A stretch of 64,000 nucleotides of DNA from Rhizobium sp. BK650 (GTDB lineage Bacteria > Pseudomonadota > Alphaproteobacteria > Rhizobiales > Rhizobiaceae), in NCBI RefSeq assembly GCF_014195325.1, contig NZ_JACIBK010000017.1, positions 62,001 through 126,000 on the forward strand, read 5' to 3'. Below, piece by piece: positions 8,727-17,033 of the stretch (position 1 is its first letter; each line of letters opens with the position of its first letter). The position numbers and the translations under genes were made by a program. The notes under the pieces are model-generated. The model was not told where the DNA came from, ran no database searches, and saw only the letters and a program-made list of their open reading frames with translations.

Positions 8727-9364
8727 GCGGCGGATCTTTCTGCAAATAGGTGCTTTTCGGCGCGGCCGAGAATAAATTCGGTGGCGAGTGCCAAGATCGC
8801 GATCGGCACGGCACCGACGATCAGCCGCGACATGTCCATCATGCCGATACCGGTGGCGATAAAATCGCCGAGCCCGCCGCCGCCGATGAAAGGGGCGAGT
8901 GTCGCCCCGGCCAGAACCTGGACGGCCGCCGTGCGTGCCCCGGCAAACATCGCCGGGGCTGCAAGCGGAATGCGGATCTTTCGCAGAACCTGGCTTCTGC
9001 TCATGCCCATGCCGACCGCCGCTTCCACCGCATCGGCATCGACATCGCGCAACCCGATATAGGCGTTGAGCAGGATCGGCGGCAGGGCAAGCACGGTCAG
9101 CGCCACGATCGACGGCAGGATGCCGATGCCGAGAAGCGGCAGCATGATCGCCAGGATCGCAAGGCTCGGAATGGTCCTGAGACCATTGATGACGTTGATG
9201 ACGCCAAAGGCGAAGCGGCCGTGATTGACGATCAGGATCGCCAATGGCAGTGCAATGAGGAGTGCAATCGCCAGTGACACACCGGACATCAGGAGATGCT
9301 GGCCAAGCGCGCGGAAGAATTCGTCCTGATGACCGACGATCCAGAAAAAGGCGGTGCTCAGCAT
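8723..9364 (-). CDS. Osmoprotectant-type ABC permease (OpuCB/OpuCD-like)
   Basis: A 213-residue integral membrane protein with about six hydrophobic segments and the QAT permease coupling region (DAVEAAVGMGMSRSQVLRKIRIPLAAPAMFAG). The segment INGLRTIPSLAILAIMLPLLGIG is highly typical of this permease class. It would form a heterodimer with the product of the gene at 9375-9992. It is transcribed with that gene (10-base gap) and with the ATPase (4-base overlap). Confidence 0.92.
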   Translation of the reverse strand: MLSTAFFWIVGHQDEFFRALGQHLLMSGVSLAIALLIALPLAILIVNHGRFAFGVINVINGLRTIPSLAILAIMLPLLGIGILPSIVALTVLALPPILLNAYIGLRDVDADAVEAAVGMGMSRSQVLRKIRIPLAAPAMFAGARTAAVQVLAGATLAPFIGGGGLGDFIATGIGMMDMSRLIVGAVPIAILALATEFILGRAEKHLFAERSAA

Positions 9365-9374
9365 CGATATGCCC

Positions 9375-9992
9375 TCACTGCCAGCGCACCAAGGCCTGCT
9401 CGGCCCGGGTGAGAACGAAATCGAAGATGATGGCCAGCAGTGCCGTCAGAATGCCGCCGACCAGGATCTTTTCCGCGTATTCCTGATCGATACCGATCAG
9501 GATGATGGTGCCGAGACCTCCGCCATCGATGAAGGCGGCGACCGTCGCGATGCCGATGACAGTGACGAGCGCGATGCGGGCGCCGGAAACGATCAGCGGC
9601 AGGGCAAGCGGCAGTTCGATACGGAAGAGGCGCTGCCAGGGCCCGTAGCCCATGCCGTCGGCTGCGTCGAGTATGTCAGCCGGGACGCCGCGGATGCCGG
9701 TGACGACGTTGCGCAAAAGGATCAGCAGGCAATAGGAGGAAAGCCCGATCAGAGCTGGTTCCATGCCAAGGCCGACGAAAGGGATCAAAAGCGCAAAGAG
9801 CGCCAGGCTCGGAATAACGAAGATGATATTCGTCACCGTCAGCGCGAAGGCATAGAGCCTCGGCCGGCGGGCGCAGACTATGCCGAGCACGAGCGCGATC
9901 GCAAGGCCGATCAGCACGGATGAAATCGACAGCACGAGGTGCTGCCAGAGGGCAAGCGCAATTTCCGGAATATGCTTGGGTGCCCAGTTCAA
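9375..9992 (-). CDS. Osmoprotectant-type ABC permease (OpuCB/OpuCD-like), second subunit
   Basis: A 205-residue membrane permease with the same architecture as its neighbour: FVIPSLALFALLIPFVGLG and the coupling region DILDAADGMGYGPWQRLFRIELPLALP. The two are paralogues and, as in OpuC and OsmU, should pair to make the channel. The start is 101 bases after the binding-protein stop, an interval containing a strong inverted repeat. Confidence 0.92.
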   Translation of the reverse strand: MNWAPKHIPEIALALWQHLVLSISSVLIGLAIALVLGIVCARRPRLYAFALTVTNIIFVIPSLALFALLIPFVGLGMEPALIGLSSYCLLILLRNVVTGIRGVPADILDAADGMGYGPWQRLFRIELPLALPLIVSGARIALVTVIGIATVAAFIDGGGLGTIILIGIDQEYAEKILVGGILTALLAIIFDFVLTRAEQALVRWQ

Positions 9993-10028
9993 AGGCGAGG
10001 AATCCTGTCTTCGCGATCACGACAAAGC

Positions 10029-10049
10029 GGCGAAGCTCAAAGCTTCGCC
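10029..10049 (-). repeat. Intercistronic hairpin after the binding-protein gene
   Basis: A perfect 9-bp inverted repeat, GGCGAAGCT / AGCTTCGCC with a 3-base loop, lies between the binding-protein gene and the first permease gene. On the transcribed minus strand it has no T-run behind it (the T-run is on the plus side), so it looks like an RNA-stabilising or attenuating hairpin rather than a full terminator. Such hairpins commonly let the binding protein be made in excess. Confidence 0.65.
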
Positions 10050-10093
10050 TCATTTTTTCTTCAGGGGAAGCGAAACTTTCGCGTCGTTGTCGA

Positions 10094-10975
10094 TCAGATG
10101 CCTTTGGCCTTCAGGAATTCAGCGGCGACGTCGGCCGGCTCTTCCTTGTCGCGATCGACCTTGGCGTTCAGCTCGCGCATGGTCTCGTTGTTGAGGAGTG
10201 GGCTGACCTTGTTTAAGACCTCGGCGATCTTCGGGTTCTTGGCGAGCGCATCCTGTCGCACGACCGGTACCAGGTAATAGGGCGGGAAGAGATGCTTGTC
10301 GTCGTCCAGCACCACCAGTTTGTTGTCGGAAATTTGCCAATCCGTGGCAAAGCCGTAGGAGACGTCGAGATCCTTGCTTGTCAGCGCGCTGTAACGAATG
10401 CCGAGCTTGGCAAAGATCTTGAATTCCTTGAACTCGATGCCGTAGGTCTGCTTCAACCCGGGCAAGCCATCTTTGCGCTCACCAAAGCCGCCCTCTGCCC
10501 CAAAAGTCAGGTTCTTGGAGGCCGGGCCAAGGTCGGTCAGGGTCTTCAGCTTGTACTTTTCCGCCGTTTCCGGCAGCGTGATGATTGCGTAGCCGTTATT
10601 GATCTGGCTTGGTTCGAGCAGCGTCAGCTTTAGGTTCTTTTCGTAATAATCCTTCACGTCACCGTAGATCTTATCGGCAGAGCCTGAAAGATCGCCCTTC
10701 ACGACCGCTGCAAGGGCAGTGCCGGTATATTCCGGATAGAGATCGATATCGCCATTCGTCAGCGCCGTGTGCGCGACGAGGGTGGCGCCCAGATTCAGAT
10801 GCCGCTCGACCTGAACGCCGGCCTTTTCGAGGGCCTGTGCATAGATCTCGGCAACAACGAACTGTTCGGTGAAATTCTTGCTGCCGATCTTAACCGGCCC
10901 CGCATTTACCGGAGCAGTTATAAGAGCAGTTAGCGCGATTCCGGAAAAAACGCCTGCCAAGGTCTTAAAAAACAT
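10094..10975 (-). CDS. Osmoprotectant-type ABC substrate-binding protein (OpuCC/OsmF-like)
   Basis: About 293 residues, starting at the ATG at 10975, which has GAGGGG 7 bases upstream; the longer frame to 11182 has no comparable signal. The N-terminus MFFKTLAGVFSGIALTALI is a signal peptide. The mature part begins VKIGSKNFTEQFVVAEIYAQ, the hallmark of the OpuAC/OpuCC glycine-betaine-choline binding fold, followed by YPEYTGTALAAVV. Family members bind trimethylammonium compounds through an aromatic cage, and EgtU-type relatives bind ergothioneine. It heads the eight-gene operon that ends at 2889, so its ligand is probably the substrate of the monooxygenases and the lyase-like protein. Confidence 0.92.
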   Translation of the reverse strand: MFFKTLAGVFSGIALTALITAPVNAGPVKIGSKNFTEQFVVAEIYAQALEKAGVQVERHLNLGATLVAHTALTNGDIDLYPEYTGTALAAVVKGDLSGSADKIYGDVKDYYEKNLKLTLLEPSQINNGYAIITLPETAEKYKLKTLTDLGPASKNLTFGAEGGFGERKDGLPGLKQTYGIEFKEFKIFAKLGIRYSALTSKDLDVSYGFATDWQISDNKLVVLDDDKHLFPPYYLVPVVRQDALAKNPKIAEVLNKVSPLLNNETMRELNAKVDRDKEEPADVAAEFLKAKGI

Positions 10976-11369
10976 TCCAAACCCCTCTTTCAAAAATTCT
11001 GGTGTGGATCTTCTAGAATTTTCCATGAGAAAATGCATGAAATCGATTGTCGTTTTTCTCCCGATTTCGGCCAAAATAAACTCAGGCTGCTCCTGCCGCC
11101 GTGGTCCTCCCGTCACGGCGACGTGGCCCTTAACGTCGCCAGCAATTCGTCTCTCAGTCGGCTGCCTGCTTTTGCTGATCACATCCTTCTTGGGACCGCG
11201 TCGTCAATGTACCGAAGTTCTGTGCGTCGAACAAAAGGCGACATCCTCGAAGAACTGGCGGATAGCACCGGGACCTTAGCGAGTGAGGTACCACGTTTGC
11301 CAAGGATCAGCACAGAAAAGCGGGGTGCTCTTGCGGGGAATAACGCAGCCGGTTGGTTGTGGTGAAAAT

Positions 11370-11769
11370 CTAGCGTTCCTCCATTGGGTCGTCGTTCCAT
11401 CGCATCGCTGCCCGGTCGGAACTCCTGGCTGGCTATTGAAGGCGAATTTAGCGCTCTCGGCGCCCCCTCGTGGAGGACATTCATAAGTCGTTCGAACTGC
11501 TCGGCCATCTGAGGGAGCGTGCGAAGTCCGGCACCGATAACAATGACGTCATAGATCGCGCGCGACAGTGCCTCCATGGTTTGTCGTTCCACTGTGGCTG
11601 CATCCTTCGTGAGGAGCAGCGTCACCCTGTGCCCGGCACCCTTCAATCGCGCAACAGAGTCATTTAAGCCCTCCATGACCTTGTCGCCAGTCATATCTTT
11701 CGGCGCATCCGGCGCGTCAAAGTCAATCTGTGCGGGATCTTCGCCAATGATGAGAATAGATTTCGGCAT
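11370..11769 (-). pseudogene. Conserved hypothetical gene broken by two frameshifts
   Basis: The first 105 codons read well (MPKSILIIGEDPAQIDFD, AGHRVTLLLTKDAATVERQ, YDVIVIGAGLRTLPQMAEQF, ERLMNVLHEGAP). The frame then turns to nonsense and runs on to 11179. In the next frame the sequence continues SAKFAFNSQPG, and in the third frame SDRAAMRWNDDPMEER followed by TAG at 11370-11372. Joined, these give a protein of about 135 residues matching my memory of a rhizobial hypothetical family with a nucleotide-like Rossmann opening. Two small indels, near 11455 and 11415, would explain the break. The function of the family is unknown to me. Confidence 0.7.
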
Positions 11770-12370
11770 GGATCTTTCCCTTTAAGCCGGCTCCTACAGG
11801 TTTCAGATGATTGGTCAACGCTGATAGAGCCGAGCAGCTTCAGCGCTCGTAGGGAACGCTACCGTCAGCTGTTTGTGTCGTTCTACGTGGCAGAAAATGC
11901 GGCGCTCGCGCTAGGCCGATTTTCCAGACGCGGATCCCGAGCATCTTGGCATTGTCGGTGAGGTTGTCGTTGAGCCGGTGCTGGAAATATCGTGTCTGCG
12001 ACCGGGCGAATCGCGCCCTTGTCTACCAGCTGGCTACGATCTGCTCCAATTGCCGATTCGGCGCGCGTTTCCATTAGCGGATCACGGAGAGGCGAAGCCG
12101 AGATCATCCGCCTCAAGACCTTCATGCGCGCCTCTTTGGTGGGGCCAGTTGCGAACTGCTGAGGGCACAAATGCTATCATCGCTCCAACAAAGCGACGAA
12201 GATTCCAACGATGTTAAAGATGCGTAGATGGTCGCTGTCAAACGCTCCAGTGTTCGGCAATGCCGAACAGTAGAATTGCGTTCAGCCCGCTACTCCGAAC
12301 AACCCTCCTGCAGTAAATCAATGTCATCGACCCCGGTATCGAGGCGGTCAACAACGCAAAGGAATTCACT
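11770..12370. other. Gene-free stretch with possible dehydrogenase remnants
   Basis: No intact gene is seen. On the minus strand around 11985-12060 the translation LVDKGAIRPVADTIFP resembles the C-terminal part of zinc-binding alcohol dehydrogenases or quinone reductases, followed in another frame by NDNLTDNAKMLGIRVWKI, which I do not recognise. The right end must hold the promoter of the SDR gene at 12371. Confidence 0.35.
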
Positions 12371-13120
12371 ATGTTGAGACTTGCAAACAAGACTGCACTT
12401 ATCACCGGGGGCACCAGCGGCATCGGGCTTGAAACCGCCCGCCAGTTCGTCGCCGAAGGCGCACGTGTCATTGTGACAGGCAGCAGCGCGGTCAGTGTCG
12501 AGAGGGCGCGCAAGGAACTTAGCGACGATGTCACCGTCGTCCAATCCGACGCAGGCGACGTTGCCGGCCAGAAGCATGTCGTAAACCAAGTGAAGGAAGC
12601 TTTCGGCAACCTCGACATCCTATTCATTAATGCTGGCGTCGCTCAGTTCGGTCCAGTGGAGAGTTGGTCGGAAGATGATTTCGACAAGTCGTTTGCCACA
12701 AACGTGAAGGGCCCCTTCTTCCTGATCCAGGCTCTCCTGCCCGTCCTTTCAAAAGGTGCATCGATCGTGCTGAACACGTCGATCAACGCGCATATCGGCA
12801 TGCCCAACTCCAGCGTCTACTCGCTGACTAAGGGCGCGCTCCTAACATTGGCGAAGACGCTATCTGGGGAACTGGTCGGTCGCGGCATCCGCGTCAACGC
12901 CATCAGCCCCGGCCCGATCGCGACCCCGCTGTACGGAAAGTTAGGCATGTCCGAAGCGGACATGAAGGCGATGGCCGAAGGTGTGCAGAACCAGATCCCG
13001 GTCGGCCGTTTTGGTGACGTGTCAGAAGTGGCGAAGACCGTGGTCTTCTTCGCATCTGACGAGGCCTCCTATATCGTCGGCAGCGAGCTCGTCATCGACG
13101 GCGGCATGAGCAATCTTTAA
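12371..13120 (+). CDS. Short-chain dehydrogenase/reductase (classical SDR)
   Basis: A 249-residue classical SDR with the cofactor motif TGGTSGIG (about residues 13-20), FINAG in place of NNAG, the catalytic serine in VLNTSINAH and the YxxxK pair in VYSLTKGA, plus the PG motif ISPGPIATPLYG. These enzymes oxidise or reduce alcohols and ketones with NAD(P). The substrate cannot be predicted. The gene stands alone, with a second SDR gene 440 bases downstream on the same strand; the two differ enough (NAG motif, C-terminus) to be distinct subfamilies. Confidence 0.92.
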   Translation: MLRLANKTALITGGTSGIGLETARQFVAEGARVIVTGSSAVSVERARKELSDDVTVVQSDAGDVAGQKHVVNQVKEAFGNLDILFINAGVAQFGPVESWSEDDFDKSFATNVKGPFFLIQALLPVLSKGASIVLNTSINAHIGMPNSSVYSLTKGALLTLAKTLSGELVGRGIRVNAISPGPIATPLYGKLGMSEADMKAMAEGVQNQIPVGRFGDVSEVAKTVVFFASDEASYIVGSELVIDGGMSNL

Positions 13121-13561
13121 CCAACGGCCACGAGATGGCATGAAAGAGGCCGCGCCCGTTGAGAGAACGGATCACTGAGATGCAGGTGATGATGGAGGGA
13201 CAGTCACACTTCCAGCCTTTCGGCTGACCATATTGGGGTTCGCAATATCTCAATAAGGGAGTTGGAAGCATGACTGCCACCTATGAATATCATATCGGCG
13301 TGGATCGAGCCCGGTAGGACTGGACTGCTTCAAGGAGAATGGGAAACGGGGAGCCGAACGCCACTCTGTGACCGAAGCCACCGGCATCAGGTCACGCATT
13401 GGAGAATGGTTCAGAACCGAAGGACAGCAAAAGGCGATCTGTCCGGCGGAAAGAAAGACTTTGCCGATCGGTGCGAATGCCGGTCAAACCCTAACCGAAC
13501 CCAAGGAAAGACGCCAAATGGAGGTGTTTTGCCCCTTGAGTTCTTTCATTGGAGATTGAAC
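13121..13561. other. Spacer between the two SDR genes
   Basis: No convincing gene. A 15-codon frame opens at 13271 (MTATYEYHIGVDRAR) after a purine-rich stretch and ends quickly. The long frame running into the second SDR gene has no recognisable N-terminal domain. The region may hold gene debris. Confidence 0.4.
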
Positions 13562-14353
13562 ATGCAAATAGACCTTAAAGGAAAGACAGCCCTGGTGACA
13601 GGATCCACGGAGGGCATCGGCTACGCGATCGCCCTACAGCTCGCCAGAGCCGGCGCGGACGTCGTCGTCAACGGCCGATCCGAAGAAAAGACCGCGAAGG
13701 CTGCCGTGCGGGTAAAGAGCGAAGGGGTCAAGGGCGGCGTCACCGCAGTCGCAGCCGATCTCGCCACTGCGGAAGGCTGCAGTGCGCTCGTGGCGAAGCT
13801 GCCCCATGTCGACATTCTCATCAACAATGCTGGGATCTTTCAGCCGAGCGACTTCTTCGACACCGCAGACGAAGTCTGGGACCGGCACTGGCAGGTGAAC
13901 GTCATGTCGGCAGTTCGATTGTCCCGGGCGTATCTGCCCGGCATGCAGGCGGCCAACTGGGGCCGCGTTATCTTCATCGCATCGGAATCCGGCTTCAACA
14001 TTCCCGTCGAAATGATCCACTATGGTGTCAGCAAGACCGCCGATATCGCCGTCGCCCGAGGGCTCGCCAAGCGCATGGCGGGCACTGGAGTGACCGTGAA
14101 CTCGGTTCTTCCCGGCCCTACACTGTCTGAAGGCGTCGAAGCAATGCTTGCCGATGAGCGTCAAAAGACCGGCAAAGCGATCGAGGAGGTAGCCGCCGAA
14201 TTCGTCAGAAAGCATCGGAGCAGCTCCATCATCCAGCGAGCCGCCAGCGTCGAGGAAATCGCGAACATAGTGACATATCTGGCTTCCACGCTGGCATCTG
14301 CCACGACCGGTGCCTCCATGCGCGTGGACGGCGGCCTGATCGATACCCTCTAA
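13562..14353 (+). CDS. Short-chain dehydrogenase/reductase
   Basis: A 263-residue SDR starting MQIDLKGKTALVTG at 13562, with GGAG 8 bases upstream. The frame is open back to 13283, but the extra residues look non-coding. It carries TGSTEGIG, the ILINNAGIFQP motif, a serine in FIASESGFN and the active-site YGVSKTA (YxxxK). The C-terminal part VASATTGASMRVDGGL-like ending (ATTGASMRVDGGLIDTL) is typical of SDRs annotated as 3-oxoacyl-ACP reductase-like. Role unknown. It lies beside a decayed alpha/beta hydrolase gene. Confidence 0.9.
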   Translation: MQIDLKGKTALVTGSTEGIGYAIALQLARAGADVVVNGRSEEKTAKAAVRVKSEGVKGGVTAVAADLATAEGCSALVAKLPHVDILINNAGIFQPSDFFDTADEVWDRHWQVNVMSAVRLSRAYLPGMQAANWGRVIFIASESGFNIPVEMIHYGVSKTADIAVARGLAKRMAGTGVTVNSVLPGPTLSEGVEAMLADERQKTGKAIEEVAAEFVRKHRSSSIIQRAASVEEIANIVTYLASTLASATTGASMRVDGGLIDTL

Positions 14354-14395
14354 ACGTCATCTGGGGACGACATCGGAAAATACTAAAGAAACGAA

Positions 14396-14866
14396 ATGCC
14401 AGCGGCGGAGCGAGGGCGACTGTGGATGCGGGTCATCCTTAGCGGGCCGCAGCACGATCTCCTTGCTGGCGCACCGGGGGCTATCGTCGACGAAGCGCTC
14501 ACTGGCTCGCGATCTTACGCCGCGGTATTCCCCCCGGAGATCCGAGAAGCGTATGTGGAGGCGCTCAGAAGTCCGGAACATATGCACGCGATCTGCGAGG
14601 AATATCGTGCTGCGGCAGGCGTCGATCGTAAACATGACAGGGGTGACCAAATCTCCGGACATCGGATTGGATTCACACTGATGGCTCTTTGAAGTGGAAC
14701 CGGCGCGGTGGCTAAGTGGTATACCGAAGAAGTGGAACCGTTGGCCTTTTGGCGACGTTTGGCGGACAAAGTCATCGCCGTGCCATGCCAGGAGGGCCAC
14801 TTCTTTCCTGAAGAGCATCCCGCGGAAACGGCCGAGGAGTTCGCCGAATTCTTTAGTGATGCAGCG
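14396..14866 (+). pseudogene. Alpha/beta hydrolase (haloacetate dehalogenase-like) C-terminal remnant with in-frame stop
   Basis: Only the last third to half of the enzyme remains. The frame reads VFPPEIREAYVEALRSPEHM, AICEEYRAAAGVDRKHD, then HRIGFTLMAL and a TGA at 14690-14692, then in the same frame SGTGAVAKWYTEEVEPLAFWRRLADK and the catalytic-histidine region EGHFFPEEHPAET. In intact relatives the stop position is the tryptophan of an ALWG motif, so TGG to TGA explains it. The nucleophile half is missing upstream. The remnant follows the second SDR gene by 42 bases. Confidence 0.75.
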
Positions 14867-15168
14867 TACGGGTCGAAGGCTCGCAGATTAGAATCGATTC
14901 GATGGTCTCATCGAGATGCCCGTCAGCGACAGCACCCCGAGCCCTTTGCCGGCGCCTTGAGATCACAGGCGGCCTCAGATGGACGGGGCGAACTAAATGC
15001 GCAGAGGCGCAGTCAGCCTGCTGCCAATGAGGGTAGGTCATCTACGCTGTCTTCCCCCGTGCTCGGGAGACGTGATGGTTATTTTGTTGTCGGGGTGCAT
15101 ACTCGCGATCTCGCCCAGGCCTGCTGTCACGCTCTTCGCAAAGGAATCGCCCTACGAACGCATAAGAC
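14867..15168. other. Short gene-free stretch
   Basis: The frame of the hydrolase remnant continues to 15172, but without any resemblance to a protein family. Nothing else was recognised. Confidence 0.4.
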
Positions 15169-15354
15169 TTAGCGCGAAACGCGTTCCGGCTTTCCCTTGC
15201 GCTTTGTCGCGGCGAAGTCCTCAAGCTGCTTTTCGCTCATGCTATCGGCCATCTCCTTGGACGCGCCTTTGAGTCTGCTCTTTGACATTTGACCACGCTT
15301 TGCGGCAAGGGCGGCTCCGGCGGCCTTTTGCTGCGCTTTGGATTTTGCGGGCAT
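15169..15354 (-). CDS. DUF3008-family small basic protein (61 aa)
   Basis: Starts at the ATG at 15354, with AGGAG 8 bases upstream. The product MPAKSKAQQKAAGAALAAKR, then SKSRLKGASKEMADSM and EDFAATKRKGKPERV, is lysine-rich, lacks hydrophobic segments and matches the DUF3008 pattern of small alphaproteobacterial proteins. Function is unknown; members are often seen as stress-inducible, which I state from memory only. Confidence 0.82.
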   Translation of the reverse strand: MPAKSKAQQKAAGAALAAKRGQMSKSRLKGASKEMADSMSEKQLEDFAATKRKGKPERVSR

Positions 15355-15954
15355 CTTGTTTCTCCTCGTCTCGGAAAAGGGAACGGTCCGGAACCGACAA
15401 TGTTCCCGCTTCAACTATCTGATGCGAGTGAGCAAAAATCCGTCTTTGCCCAAGCACAGCTTTGCTTTCAAGCCCCTATGGTGAAGCTAACAGTCCGAGC
15501 CACCGTTGAACGCATCGAGGAGAGGCATACGGACGATCTTGATCCCCTGATTGGGAAAGATCATTGGCTTTGCGAATAGCATGACGGTGAACGTTGGAAA
15601 CGGCTCGATGCGGAGTTTGTAGCTAGGGAAGCTTTAGCGGACCGGCCTTTGTCAAGGCGAGACTGTAGGTGTCGTGTTGCGTAATCCCTGAAACATCCGG
15701 CACTTTCCCAAGGCCGAACGTTCCGGCCCTCAGACTGCTGACAACCCAGCGGAGCTTTGTGATTTCAAACGGACATGTTGAAGAAACCCGCTGCGGACCA
15801 GACGGCGGTCGAGATGCGAGACTGAACGATCCCCTGCTTTGTAAGATCGATGTGGTGATCGACCTCTCCTTGAGCGTGAGTGACCAACCCGACCTTGCTC
15901 GCCAGCGCCGGAAGAGGCTGCATTATTCGCCAGCGGCTCCCTGACATACCGCTC
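15355..15954. other. 600-base stretch without a recognised gene
   Basis: Short open frames on both strands show no family resemblance. The right part lies downstream of the sugar permease gene on the opposite side of its stop. No clear terminator with a T-run was found. Confidence 0.45.
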
Positions 15955-16995
15955 TCATCGACCGACCCGGTCCTGATTGGCGACCCCCGGCAATTTCCCT
16001 TCATCCAGAACACGGGCTTCGGTCTGCCGGGCGGCAGAGATGAGTCGGCGATGTGCGCGGATCGCGTTCCATTGTTGGTCGATCAGCACGCCGATGAGGA
16101 TCACGCCACCCATGACCGCGAAATTCAACGACGAAGGGATGCCGAGCAGATTCACGAGGTTCTGCAACTCCTGGAGCAGGACCGTTCCGAGCACGACGCC
16201 GACGATCGATCCTTCGCCGCCGCGGAGCGAAAAGCCGCCGAGTACGGCGGCGGCAATCGCGTAGAGTTCATAGAACTGGCCATGGCTGGCCGGCGAGATC
16301 GAACGTGTGTACATGGCGAAATAGATTGCCGCTAGCGCCGTAAGCAGTCCGCAGATGACATAGGCCGACGTCACCATCCGGCCGGTGTGTATACCGGAAT
16401 AGCGGGCCGCCTCCTCGTTCTTGCCGATCGCGTAAAGGTAACGCCCGAAGACAGAGCGATGGAGCACAACCCACATGACCACGGAAATGATGACGAGCGC
16501 TATGAAGGTGTTGGGAACGCCGTAGAACCGTCCGGCGGTGATGAACTCGAGGTCCGGGAAATTTTGACCGAATGCGAAACCCGCCGTTCCGTCGGCCGTA
16601 TAGAAGCGCGCCGCCCCGCGATAGATAAGGAGGCCGCAGAGAGTGACGACGAAGGGTTGCAGGTTTAGCCGGGTGATCAGCCAGCCGTGAATGGCACCTA
16701 TGGCCGCACCGAGCACTAGAATGAGCGGTAGCGCCAGTACCCATGACATATCCTGGACCGCGACGAAATCGACAAACAGCACACCAAGAAGCGCTACGAG
16801 CGAACCGACGGAGAGTTCGATACCGCCTGTAATGATGACGTAGGCCTGGCCAATCGACAGGATGCCGAACAGACCGATCAGGTTGGCGGTATTCGCCAGG
16901 TTGATCGGCAGCAGGAAGCGCGGATTGATGATGGCGACGACGATCCCGACGACGACGATCAAAAGCAGCAGTCCAAGGTCCTTTTTGATCATCAC
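15955..16995 (-). CDS. Sugar ABC transporter permease (RbsC-like)
   Basis: A 346-residue membrane protein with roughly nine to ten hydrophobic segments and landmarks of the ribose/xylose/galactofuranose permease group: ANTANLIGLFGILSIGQAYVIITGGIELSVGS and the cytoplasmic coupling loop around YAIGKNEEAARYSGI, later AAAVLGGFSLRGGEGSIVGVV. The usual terminal residues are extended by a charged tail after LIDQQWNAIRAHRR. It is the last gene of the SBP-ATPase-permease operon, 38 bases after the ATPase stop. Confidence 0.92.
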   Translation of the reverse strand: MMIKKDLGLLLLIVVVGIVVAIINPRFLLPINLANTANLIGLFGILSIGQAYVIITGGIELSVGSLVALLGVLFVDFVAVQDMSWVLALPLILVLGAAIGAIHGWLITRLNLQPFVVTLCGLLIYRGAARFYTADGTAGFAFGQNFPDLEFITAGRFYGVPNTFIALVIISVVMWVVLHRSVFGRYLYAIGKNEEAARYSGIHTGRMVTSAYVICGLLTALAAIYFAMYTRSISPASHGQFYELYAIAAAVLGGFSLRGGEGSIVGVVLGTVLLQELQNLVNLLGIPSSLNFAVMGGVILIGVLIDQQWNAIRAHRRLISAARQTEARVLDEGKLPGVANQDRVGR

Positions 16996-17033
16996 AGATC
17001 CGTTCCCGATACCTGATTATATTGCCGCGCGGG

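Noticed and set aside
10976..11182. 69-residue extension of the osmoprotectant binding protein
   Set aside because: A signal peptide and a strong ribosome binding site occur at 10975, and the extension has no such features.
13283..13561. 93-residue extension of the second SDR
   Set aside because: SDRs start near the TGxxxGIG motif; GGAG before 13562 decides the start.
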